A stretch of 7,231 bases of DNA from JBOHBN01 sp050698355. Its GTDB lineage: Bacteria > Actinomycetota > Actinomycetes > Streptosporangiales > WHST01. The stretch covers positions 1 through 7,231 of the forward strand of contig JBOHBN010000113.1 of NCBI GenBank assembly GCA_050698355.1. Direction: 5' to 3'. A program made the position numbers and the translations under genes. The notes below the pieces were generated by a model. That model was not told the DNA's origin. It did not search any database and saw only the letters and a list, made by a program, of their open reading frames with translations. Shown one piece after another: positions 1 to 5,323 of this stretch (position 1 is the first letter of the stretch; each line of letters begins with the position of its first letter).

Positions 1-33
1 GGCATCGAATACGCGAAGGGGATGGAGGAGTGA
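1..33 (+). CDS. 3' end of an upstream gene (partial)
   Basis: The first reading frame is open from base 1 and gives GIEYAKGMEE followed by TGA at 31-33. Its last base is shared with the ATG of the next gene (TGATG), the same coupling used throughout this operon, which supports it as a real coding tail rather than chance. The codons also contain the GGAGGAG ribosome-binding site (24-30) of the downstream exonuclease gene. Ten residues are too few to assign a family. Confidence 0.55.
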   Translation, partial: GIEYAKGMEE

Positions 34-785
34 TGGGCATCGAGCGGGTCGAGTACCCGAACTACCACCGGTACAAGATCGACGGTCGGTGGGCGATCGG
101 CGTCACCACGGCGCTCAAGGGCGTGCCGAAGGACGCGTTGAAGTACTGGTCGGCGAGAGTCGTCGCGGAGTACGTGGTCGAGAACATCCACGAGGTGAAG
201 CGGATGCTCGACTCGGGTGGTCCGCGGCCGACCGCGAACTTCCTCAAGGAGTTGCCGAACCAGAAGAAGGACACGGCGGCCGTCCGGGGAACGGCGGTGC
301 ACGCGCTCGCCGAGAAGTACGTGCGCGGCGAAGAGATCGACGTTCCCGATGACGTGGAGCCCTACGTGCTTGGGTACGCGCAGTTCATCCGCGACTTCGG
401 CCCGACCTCGGTCTACGAGGAGCTCACCGTCGCGAACCGCACGCACGGCTACGCCGGCACGCTGGACTCCATCCAGGACATCCCACAGTTCGGCCGGTGC
501 CTCGTCGACTACAAGACCTCGAACTACGTGTTCGGCGAGTACGTCCTACAGGTCGCAGCCTACCGGCACGCCGAGGTCTACCTCGACGGCGAGGGCGAGC
601 ACTCGATGATCCCCGTCGACCGCGCGTTCATCCTGCACATCAAGCCGCACGACTACGAGCTCATCCCTGCCGACGCCGGGGACGTGGCCTTCGCGAGCTA
701 CCTCAAGGCACAGGCGAACTACGTCGCGAACGTGCAGTCGAAGAAGCTCGACAAGCTACTCGGCATCCCGGAGGTGGCGGCATGA
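33..785 (+). CDS. PD-(D/E)XK exonuclease, RecB/Cas4-like
   Basis: This 250-aa protein is a predicted RecB/Cas4-family nuclease that would resect double-stranded DNA ends for phage recombination. The core motifs are visible in the usual order: RGTAVHALAE with His90 and Glu94, GTLD with Asp145, VDYKTS with Asp159 and Lys161, and QVAAY with Gln173 and Tyr177. Together these are the metal-binding and catalytic residues of the family. I place the start at ATG 33, which overlaps the upstream TGA and follows GGAGGAG; GTG at 30 is in frame but sits inside that ribosome-binding site. The stop overlaps the next start by four bases (ATGA). The neighbour is an ERF annealing protein, so the two probably act as an exonuclease/annealase pair. 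Actinophage homologues are often labelled 'Cas4 family', but nothing here links it to CRISPR. The exact polarity of digestion cannot be read from sequence. Confidence 0.88.
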   Translation: MGIERVEYPNYHRYKIDGRWAIGVTTALKGVPKDALKYWSARVVAEYVVENIHEVKRMLDSGGPRPTANFLKELPNQKKDTAAVRGTAVHALAEKYVRGEEIDVPDDVEPYVLGYAQFIRDFGPTSVYEELTVANRTHGYAGTLDSIQDIPQFGRCLVDYKTSNYVFGEYVLQVAAYRHAEVYLDGEGEHSMIPVDRAFILHIKPHDYELIPADAGDVAFASYLKAQANYVANVQSKKLDKLLGIPEVAA

Positions 786-1387
786 GCGACATCGTCACCA
801 CCCTCGCCGCCGTCATGGCCGACGTGCGGTCCATCGGCAAGAAGGACTTCAACGACTTCCACAAGTTCAACTTCCGTGGCATCGACACCGTGCTCGACAA
901 GGTCGCGCCAGCGTTGCGGGAACACGGGGTCGTCGTCACCCCGGAGATTCGGGATCTGCACTCCGACGACCTCACCGCGAAGGACGGCAAGCGCAAGCGT
1001 GGCGTCACCGTCACCGTGGCCTACACGTTCTACGGACCGGACGGCGACAGTCTCACTGCGGTGGTTCCCGGCGAGGCCAACGACACCGAGGACAAGGCAT
1101 CGAGCAAGGCCATGTCGGTCGCGTTCCGGACCGCCCTGTTGCAAGCCCTGGCGATCCCGACGGGAGAACCTGACCCTCACGCCGGGCCGCCCGTGTCGAC
1201 GAAGCTGGCGACGCTGCGCGCCGAGGCGAAGGAGCTCATGGCGTCGAAGGGCTGGGCGTTTCAGCAGATGGCCGACGACTACGCCGAATGGTCGCAGGGC
1301 GGCGAGATCGGCGCCGCGGACGAGGCGGAGATGGAGAAGTACGTCGCCCGGCTGCGTCCCACGAAGACCATGCGGAGGCAGCAATGA
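782..1387 (+). CDS. erf: ERF-family single-strand annealing protein
   Basis: This 201-aa protein resembles the ERF superfamily of phage recombinases, which bind single-stranded DNA as oligomers and anneal complementary strands. The N-terminal part has the family pattern FRGIDTVLDKVAPALREHG (about residues 31-49), followed by a beta-strand region (VTVTVAYTFYGPDG). The signature helix EDKASSKAMSVAFRTALLQ lies near residues 103-121. The C-terminal third (SKLATLRAEAKELMASKG onward) is a helical tail without a recognised motif. The start is ATG 782 within ATGA, preceded by GGAGGTG at 770-776. It directly follows the PD-(D/E)XK exonuclease gene, the order expected for a Red-like recombination module. 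It also ends in an ATGA overlap. The family call is confident; whether it supports phage genome circularisation, replication or repair is inferred from family knowledge. Confidence 0.87.
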   Translation: MSDIVTTLAAVMADVRSIGKKDFNDFHKFNFRGIDTVLDKVAPALREHGVVVTPEIRDLHSDDLTAKDGKRKRGVTVTVAYTFYGPDGDSLTAVVPGEANDTEDKASSKAMSVAFRTALLQALAIPTGEPDPHAGPPVSTKLATLRAEAKELMASKGWAFQQMADDYAEWSQGGEIGAADEAEMEKYVARLRPTKTMRRQQ

Positions 1388-1767
1388 GTGAGCCGTACCA
1401 GTCCCTCTCGCCGGTCGACGTGGAGCGGAAGCTCCGTCACTGCGTCACCGAGATCAGCCAGGCGGAACAGCAACTCCGCCTGGCCCGCGACGAGGAGACG
1501 AACGCCGAGCTCGAGTATCAGTCGGTTCACCGTCGGGCGATGCTGTCCGAGGACTGCCCGAAGGTCCGCCGGGATGGTGCCACGGCGGCCGAGCGGGACG
1601 CGTGGGTCGGCGAGCAGTGCGCGACCACCTACACCGCCTACCGGGTGGCGCTGGCGAAACGCGAGGCAGCGGCGGACCACGTTCGAGCGACGCGCGACAT
1701 CGCCGTGACGGTCCAGTCGCTCGGCGCGCTGGTGCGGCAGGCATACCAGATGGCAGGTACGTCATGA
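1384..1767 (+). CDS. Hypothetical coiled-coil-like protein
   Basis: I do not recognise the family of this 127-aa protein. It starts at ATG 1384 in an ATGA overlap with the ERF gene, with GGAGG at 1374-1378. Residues from about 10 to 50 (VERKLRHCVTEISQAEQQLR and following) and 85 to 118 are rich in Ala, Glu, Arg, Gln and Leu. They look like two long helices that could pair as a coiled coil, joined by a less regular stretch containing CPKVRRDG and ERDAWVGEQC. There are three Cys residues without zinc-site spacing. No signal peptide or membrane segment is visible. Its place between a recombinase and an HNH nuclease suggests an accessory role in recombination or replication, but that is position only. 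A four-base overlap couples it to the next gene. Confidence 0.8.
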   Translation: MSEPYQSLSPVDVERKLRHCVTEISQAEQQLRLARDEETNAELEYQSVHRRAMLSEDCPKVRRDGATAAERDAWVGEQCATTYTAYRVALAKREAAADHVRATRDIAVTVQSLGALVRQAYQMAGTS

Positions 1768-2114
1768 GGAAGACAGGACCGACCAGGGCGGTCGTCAAGC
1801 TCGTCATGGTCCGCTCGGGTGGCGGCTGTGAACGCTGTGGTGGTCGTGGCGATCAGATCCACCACCGGATCCCGCGGGGTATGGGCGGAAGCCGCCTGGC
1901 GGACATCAATGCCCCGTCGAACCTCCTGCACTTGTGCGAGCACTGTCACGGCGACATCGAGTCGCACCGGAGCGCGGGCTACGTCTACGGGTGGCTGGTG
2001 CACCGGTGGGACGTTCCGCTCTCGGTGCCGCTCAAGTTGCACCACGGCGCGTGGGTGTTCCTCGACGACCTCGGCAGATACGTGTCGGCCAACCCGGAAG
2101 GAGTGGCGGCATGA
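1764..2114 (+). CDS. HNH endonuclease
   Basis: This 116-aa protein is a small stand-alone HNH nuclease. The zinc knuckle is formed by Cys22-x2-Cys25 and Cys58-x2-Cys61. The catalytic HNH residues are readable as His33/His34 in DQIHHRIPRG, Asn53 in PSNLLHLC and His62 in CEHCHG. The finger, the HH beta hairpin and the N-x-L-x-LC-x2-CH helix are complete, so the domain looks intact. The C-terminal half (residues 70-116), with several Trp and His residues, is outside the core. The start is ATG 1764 in an ATGA overlap, with only a weak GGCAGG (1752-1757) upstream, so expression may rely on coupling from the previous gene. Such enzymes make nicks or double-strand breaks. Its role here could be DNA processing in replication, or it could be a selfish free-standing nuclease; context does not decide. 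Confidence 0.86.
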   Translation: MRKTGPTRAVVKLVMVRSGGGCERCGGRGDQIHHRIPRGMGGSRLADINAPSNLLHLCEHCHGDIESHRSAGYVYGWLVHRWDVPLSVPLKLHHGAWVFLDDLGRYVSANPEGVAA

Positions 2115-2257
2115 AGGTTATCGAGACGAGCTACGCGGGATGCCGGTTCCGCTCCCGGCTGGGTGTGGGCGCCGAGCTCTTGGGCGCGTGTCAGGCAGCC
2201 CGGTCGGCGCGCTTCGAGCACGGCGAGAGTGGCGCGCCGAAGAAGGGTGCCGCCTGA
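2111..2257 (+). CDS. Small hypothetical protein, 48 aa
   Basis: This short gene starts at ATG 2111, overlapping the HNH stop as ATGA, with a good purine-rich ribosome-binding site GGAAGGAG at 2096-2103. Its stop TGA (2255-2257) shares a base with the next ATG. The product begins MKVIETSYAGCRFRSRLGVG and has a basic, Ala/Gly-rich C-terminus ending PKKGAA. It contains two Cys residues and no recognisable domain. The tight coupling on both sides is the main evidence that it is translated. It could serve mainly to carry ribosomes through to the replication initiator gene, whose own ribosome-binding site is weak. Function unknown. Confidence 0.68.
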   Translation: MKVIETSYAGCRFRSRLGVGAELLGACQAARSARFEHGESGAPKKGAA

Positions 2258-2949
2258 TGCCCCGTATTCGTACGATAAAGCCGGGCTTCTTCCGGTCCGA
2301 GGACGTGTCGACGTTGCCATTGCGAGCACGTCTGACGTGGATCGGTCTCTGGACGCACTGTGACGACCAGGGCCGCACCAAGGACAATGCTCGGCTGATC
2401 AAGGGCGACATCTGGCCGTTGGACGACGTGTCGCTGCGAGACATCGAGGAGGACCTGGAGACGCTGTCCGCTCACGGGCGCATTGTGCGCTACGAAGTGG
2501 ACGGGCGGTGCTATCTGGCGGTCACCAACTGGAGTGACCACCAGAGGATCCAGAAGCCCTCTCCGTCGAATATCCCGCCTCCCTCGGACCTGTCGTCAAG
2601 TGCGGGAACGGACCGTTCCGGTAGTGCTACCGGAACGGTCGTGGAGGACTCCGGTACCACTACCGGTGGGAAAGGAAAGGAAGGGAAAGGAAAGGAAGGG
2701 AGTTCCGCGCGCAAGCGCGCGACCAAGCTCCCCGAAGACTGGCAACCGACCGAGAGACACCACTCCTTCGCCTCCGAGCATCGGTTGAACGTGGATCGTG
2801 AGGTGTTTCGGTTCCGTAACCACGCCGAAGCGAACGATCGGAGGCAGGTGAGCTGGAACGCGGCGTTCTCGACGTGGCTGGACAAGGCCCGCGACTACCA
2901 GTCGAAACCCACTGGCAGTGAGGACTGGCGGAGGTTCGCCGAGCAATGA
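2257..2949 (+). CDS. Phage replication initiator / helicase loader
   Basis: This 230-aa protein has the two-domain plan of phage replisome organisers. Residues 1 to about 97 (beginning MPRIRTIKPGFFRSEDVSTL) form a winged-helix-type DNA-binding domain common in actinophage replication proteins. Residues 98-155 are a low-complexity linker rich in Pro, Ser, Thr and Gly, followed by two GKGKE units (139-147 region) and a basic ARKRA patch. Residues 156-213 (LPEDWQPTERHHSFASEHRL onward, to SWNAAFSTWLDKA) match the C-terminal DnaT-like/helicase-loader type. The predicted role is to bind the phage origin and bring the downstream helicase to it. The start is ATG 2257 (TGATG overlap) with only a weak GAAGAAGGG upstream. 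The DNA encoding the linker carries palindromes and a purine tandem repeat, annotated separately as a candidate origin. A lambda gpO-like role is inferred from domain order and these repeats. Confidence 0.8.
   Translation: MPRIRTIKPGFFRSEDVSTLPLRARLTWIGLWTHCDDQGRTKDNARLIKGDIWPLDDVSLRDIEEDLETLSAHGRIVRYEVDGRCYLAVTNWSDHQRIQKPSPSNIPPPSDLSSSAGTDRSGSATGTVVEDSGTTTGGKGKEGKGKEGSSARKRATKLPEDWQPTERHHSFASEHRLNVDREVFRFRNHAEANDRRQVSWNAAFSTWLDKARDYQSKPTGSEDWRRFAEQ
2611..2640. repeat. Perfect 30-bp palindrome (14-bp arms)
   Basis: The arms are GACCGTTCCGGTAG (2611-2624) and CTACCGGAACGGTC (2627-2640), exact reverse complements separated by TG. It lies in the coding sequence of the replication initiator, in the linker region, where the protein sequence is low-complexity and so leaves the DNA free to carry a signal. 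It could be a dimer binding site for the initiator, or a strong hairpin in mRNA or single-stranded DNA. Confidence 0.9.
2651..2666. repeat. Short palindrome with CCGGTA core
   Basis: CCGGTA (2651-2656) and TACCGG (2661-2666) are exact reverse complements separated by four bases. The same CCGGTA/TACCGG core and 10-bp spacing occur in the larger palindrome just upstream, so this looks like a degenerate second copy of the same binding site. Confidence 0.8.
2668..2702. repeat. Polypurine tandem repeat, 15-bp unit
   Basis: All 35 bases are A or G. The unit GGGAAAGGAAAGGAA occurs exactly twice (2668-2682 and 2683-2697), followed by a partial third copy GGGA. The 15-bp unit equals five codons (GKGKE), so gain or loss of a unit keeps the reading frame. 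The strand asymmetry is striking in a GC-rich genome and could permit slippage, triplex formation or easy melting. Confidence 0.92.
2706..2721. repeat. GC palindrome, 7-bp arms
   Basis: CGCGCGC (2706-2712) and GCGCGCG (2715-2721) are exact reverse complements separated by AA, immediately after the polypurine tract. Because the sequence is simple alternating CG, chance and codon bias (it encodes Ala-Arg-Lys-Arg-Ala) are a real alternative. Its position at the edge of the other repeats is why it is listed. Confidence 0.65.
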
Positions 2950-4268
2950 GCATCATCTACGACATCGCCGCCGAACGAGCACTCCTGGGCGCGGTCCTCG
3001 CCAATCCTGATATGGCCGGCCACGCGTTGCAGACGCTGGACAAGGACGCCTGGTGGTCGGGTAAGCACCGCGCTCTGGCGGCCGTCATCAGCGACATGCT
3101 CACCCGCGGTCAGCCAGTCGACCCGACGACCGTGCTGAGCCAGGTGCAGGCGAACGGGATGCTCTCGAAGCTCGACGGGTCGTTCATCCTCGACATCTAC
3201 GGTGGCCATCACGTGCCCGCTCACGCCGCCGAGTACGCGGCGCGGCTGGCCGAGATCGCCGCTCAGCGTGGCCTCGGCGAGTCGCTGATGCGGGTGCAGC
3301 AGCAGATGGCTGACGACTGGGAACGCGGCGACGGCATCGACGTGAGCACGGCGGTCGGGCAGCTGCGGCAAGCCTGCGAGGAGGCCACGACGAGCGTGTC
3401 CCGGCAGGACTACCAGCCCACCTCGCTGGCGGACCTGCTGGCCGTGCAGGACTCCTACAACTGGCTCGTGCCGGGCCTGCTCGAGCGGGGCGAGCGGATC
3501 GTGCTCACCGGCGCGGAGGGCTCCGGCAAGTCGGTCCTGGTGAGCCAGTTCGCCGCAGCGCTGTGCGGCGGGTTGCACCCGTTCACGGCGGCGATGCTCG
3601 GCGAGGGCGACCGGTTCCTGCGGGTGCTGGTGGTCGACGCGGAGAACTCTGAGCAGCAGACTCGACGCCGCTACCGCCGGTTGGTGCGTGACGTGAACGT
3701 GGCGCGTCACGCGACCGGCTTGGGCGATGCCGACTGGAAGAACAACTTCTTCGTCGAGATCCGCCCGGAAGGGCTCGACCTCACGAAGGGCGGCGACCTG
3801 GCCTGGCTGGAACACGCCATGTCCGCCACGGCACCGGACCTGCTAGTACTCGGCCCGCTGTACCGCCTGCACGCCGGTGACCCGAACAACGAGCAGCTCG
3901 CCCGTGAGCTCGTCCACGCGATCGACTCAGTGCGGGTGCGGCACAACACGGCCGTCATCACCGAAGCGCACGCCGGCCACGCCACCGACGTGAACGGCGA
4001 CCGCCGGATGCGCCCGTCCGGATCGTCGCTGTGGCTGCGCTGGCCCGAATACGGCTACGGCCTGCGCCGCTCAAAGGAACCACCGGAGCTGACCGCAGAG
4101 CAGCAGCGCACCAACCGGGAACGACCGATCAAGGTCGACGTGATGGCTTGGCGCGGTTCCCGCGAGGCCCGCTCCTGGCCAGCCACGTTGCAGCACGGCA
4201 GGACGTTCCCGTGGACCCCCGCCGATCCCGACTACTACGACCAATCCGAGCGAATCGAGGAGTTCTGA
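2946..4268 (+). CDS. Replicative helicase, DnaB-N plus RepA-like ATPase
   Basis: This 440-aa protein joins two recognisable parts. Residues 1 to about 115 (DIAAERALLGAVLANPD to EYAARLAEIAAQRGL) match the N-terminal helical domain of DnaB helicases, used for hexamer assembly and primase contact. Residues about 158-400 are a RecA-fold ATPase of the AAA_25/RepA type: Walker A is GAEGSGKS (189-196), the next acidic strand is LVVDAENS with Asp231 and Glu233, the Walker B-like strand is PDLLVLGPL with Asp298, and ITEAHAGH (338-345) and RPSGSSLW (356-363) are the later conserved motifs. The predicted role is ATP-driven unwinding at the phage fork, loaded by the preceding gene's product. The start is ATG 2946 in an ATGA overlap, with GGAGG at 2930-2934. 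No primase gene is visible in the window, so priming may come from the host or from elsewhere in the phage. Confidence 0.87.
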   Translation: MSIIYDIAAERALLGAVLANPDMAGHALQTLDKDAWWSGKHRALAAVISDMLTRGQPVDPTTVLSQVQANGMLSKLDGSFILDIYGGHHVPAHAAEYAARLAEIAAQRGLGESLMRVQQQMADDWERGDGIDVSTAVGQLRQACEEATTSVSRQDYQPTSLADLLAVQDSYNWLVPGLLERGERIVLTGAEGSGKSVLVSQFAAALCGGLHPFTAAMLGEGDRFLRVLVVDAENSEQQTRRRYRRLVRDVNVARHATGLGDADWKNNFFVEIRPEGLDLTKGGDLAWLEHAMSATAPDLLVLGPLYRLHAGDPNNEQLARELVHAIDSVRVRHNTAVITEAHAGHATDVNGDRRMRPSGSSLWLRWPEYGYGLRRSKEPPELTAEQQRTNRERPIKVDVMAWRGSREARSWPATLQHGRTFPWTPADPDYYDQSERIEEF

Positions 4269-4639
4269 TGACCCGTACCAACCTGGCCGCCAGATCCGCC
4301 GGCACCCGTTTCGAGCGGCTGATCGCCGACTACCTCGCCGCCCACGTTGACGACCGCATAGACCGCCGCGCCCGCAACGGCGCGAAGGACCGCGGCGACA
4401 TCGGCGGCCTATGCACGGCACACGGCCGCATCGTCGTCGAATGCAAGGACACCACCCGTATCGAGCTCGCCAAGTGGGCAGTCGAGGCCGAGGCCGAGCG
4501 GGGCAACGATGACGCGCTCGTCGGCCTGGTCGCGCACAAACGCCACGGTGTGGCCGACCCCGGCAGGCAGTGGATCACCTGCACCGTCGTCGATCTGATC
4601 GCGCTGATCACCGGCGAGCGACCCGAGGACGTGGCATGA
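4268..4639 (+). CDS. PD-(D/E)XK nuclease, Holliday junction resolvase-like
   Basis: This 123-aa protein has the compact PD-(D/E)XK layout seen in Hjc-like resolvases. Glu16 lies in GTRFERLIADYL, Asp44 in DRGDIGG, and Glu58-Cys59-Lys60 in IVVECKDT, followed by a helix (IELAKWAVEAEAERGNDDAL) and a final beta strand and helix (WITCTVVDLIALITG). The catalytic residues appear intact and the length fits the family. It would cut branched DNA produced by the annealing proteins upstream or by replication. The start is ATG 4268 in TGATG, with GAGGAG at 4257-4262, and it ends in an ATGA overlap. A plain nuclease acting on other substrates remains possible because the fold is shared by many enzymes. Confidence 0.78.
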   Translation: MTRTNLAARSAGTRFERLIADYLAAHVDDRIDRRARNGAKDRGDIGGLCTAHGRIVVECKDTTRIELAKWAVEAEAERGNDDALVGLVAHKRHGVADPGRQWITCTVVDLIALITGERPEDVA

Positions 4640-4968
4640 CCCCGACCTGCTGCATCTCCTGGTGCGCCGCCGCCGGCCGCTACTCCGGCTACTGCCAACG
4701 CCACTTCGTCGCCTGGAAACAGGCCGGGCGGCCGTGGGGCTTCGCCCCACCCCTGCCGGTGTGCCGCGTCGAGGGCTGCGAGGGCAGACACTTCGCCCTC
4801 GGCTACTGCGTCAAGCACCACGGCCGGCTACGCGCCACCGGTGACCCGCTCGGCAAAGGGCCGCTGCCGCTGGGTGAATGCATCCGCCTGCGCCGCCTGG
4901 TCGGCCTCCCCGACGACGGCCCCACCGACGAACACCGGCGACGGTGGAACACGCAGGAGGCGTCATGA
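4636..4968 (+). CDS. Double Cys/His finger protein
   Basis: This 110-aa protein contains two copies of the same metal-binding pattern, C-x4-C-x9-C-x2-H. The first uses Cys5, Cys10, Cys20 and His23; the second uses Cys43, Cys48, Cys58 and His61. Each copy is followed by an equivalent tail, HFVAWKQAGRPWG and HHGRLRATGDPLG, so the roughly 38-residue unit is duplicated. The unit resembles the 'GxCxxHxxRxxxxGDP' zinc-binding module found ahead of the catalytic domain in many actinophage HNH proteins. Here no HNH domain follows; the C-terminus (residues 74-110) is short and charged. Nucleic-acid binding is likely, but the partner is unknown. The start is ATG 4636 in an ATGA overlap. Its end overlaps the next gene in a junction nearly identical to that at 5941. 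Confidence 0.82.
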   Translation: MTPTCCISWCAAAGRYSGYCQRHFVAWKQAGRPWGFAPPLPVCRVEGCEGRHFALGYCVKHHGRLRATGDPLGKGPLPLGECIRLRRLVGLPDDGPTDEHRRRWNTQEAS

Positions 4969-5144
4969 GCCAGTTCAACCAGCACGCCATCGGTAGCTGT
5001 GACCGCCGCTCGGAGCTCACCGCGGAGCAGATACGCCGCGCGCGGCTCACATTGGCCCGTGCGGCGGCTGACGCCGACGAGTTGGCCGAGTGGCTGGCCA
5101 TGTTGGGCATCGGCCCGGAGAACGGCAACGAGGAGGCAGTGTGA
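4965..5144 (+). CDS. Small helical hypothetical protein, 59 aa
   Basis: The gene starts at ATG 4965 in an ATGA overlap with AGGAGG at 4955-4960, and stops inside the next GTG. After a polar N-terminus (MSQFNQHAIGSCDRRSE), residues 18-48 (LTAEQIRRARLTLARAAADA and following, to MLGIG) form a likely single amphipathic helix or helix pair ending in the short motif LAMLGIGP. No catalytic or metal site is seen. I do not assign a function. Confidence 0.76.
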   Translation: MSQFNQHAIGSCDRRSELTAEQIRRARLTLARAAADADELAEWLAMLGIGPENGNEEAV

Positions 5145-5323
5145 GCCTGGCGTGGTTGTGCGACAAGCAGGGTTGCGACACCTGGCAGCGCCTACCCGAC
5201 GAGTGCATCCCCCGCGGGTGGCTCGTCGTCGCCACCGGCGACGACGGCGACGAGCAGCACTTCTGCTCGATCGAATGCCTGCTGGTCCACCATGCCCAGT
5301 TCGAGCCCCTGGAGGAGATGTGA
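5141..5323 (+). CDS. Small zinc-ribbon-like protein, 60 aa
   Basis: I choose GTG 5141, which overlaps the upstream stop as GTGA and follows GAGGAGG at 5130-5136. The product has Cys7-x4-Cys12 near the N-terminus and Cys42-x3-Cys46 in HFCSIECLLVHHAQ, a spacing that suggests a single zinc ribbon or treble-clef finger. His41, His50 and His51 are nearby alternative ligands. The middle (GWLVVATGDDGDEQH) looks like a beta hairpin. It sits in a run of three Cys-rich genes and is probably a nucleic-acid- or protein-binding adaptor; the family is not recognised. Confidence 0.76.
   Translation: MSLAWLCDKQGCDTWQRLPDECIPRGWLVVATGDDGDEQHFCSIECLLVHHAQFEPLEEM

Larger units (their letters stand above)
2611..2721. 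other. Candidate replication origin inside the initiator gene
   Basis: Within about 110 bp lie a perfect 30-bp palindrome (2611-2640), a second palindrome (2651-2666), a 35-nt all-purine tandem repeat (2668-2702) and a third palindrome (2706-2721). The hexamer CCGGTA occurs four times in alternating orientation at 2618, 2628, 2651 and 2661. The two members of each pair start 10 bp apart, about one helical turn, and the pairs are offset by 33 bp. This falls exactly in the interdomain linker of the replication initiator, the place where lambda and relatives keep their origin in gene O. The purine block is the most A-rich stretch nearby and could be the unwinding element. Origin function is inference. 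Confidence 0.5.

Noticed and set aside
45..59. Small hairpin CGGGT/ACCCG just inside the exonuclease gene
   Set aside because: A five-bp stem in GC-rich coding DNA is expected by chance and there is no other sign of regulation.
497..781. Longer version of the ERF gene starting at 497
   Set aside because: The added N-terminus is an Arg-rich out-of-frame reading of the exonuclease gene. The ATG at 782 has a good ribosome-binding site and the ATGA overlap.
33..785. CRISPR-associated Cas4
   Set aside because: The nuclease core fits the RecB/Cas4 superfamily, but there is no repeat array or other cas gene in the window and the neighbour is a phage annealing protein. The clustered Cys residues expected for an iron-sulphur site are also missing.
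2668..2702. Purine tract as an internal ribosome-binding site
   Set aside because: No ATG, GTG or TTG start lies at a suitable distance downstream in a frame that stays open with a plausible product.
2895..3815. 306-aa open frame on the minus strand
   Set aside because: It lies wholly antisense to the helicase gene, whose motifs are clear. The product is rich in Arg, His, Gln and Val without any domain, as expected of a GC-driven shadow frame.
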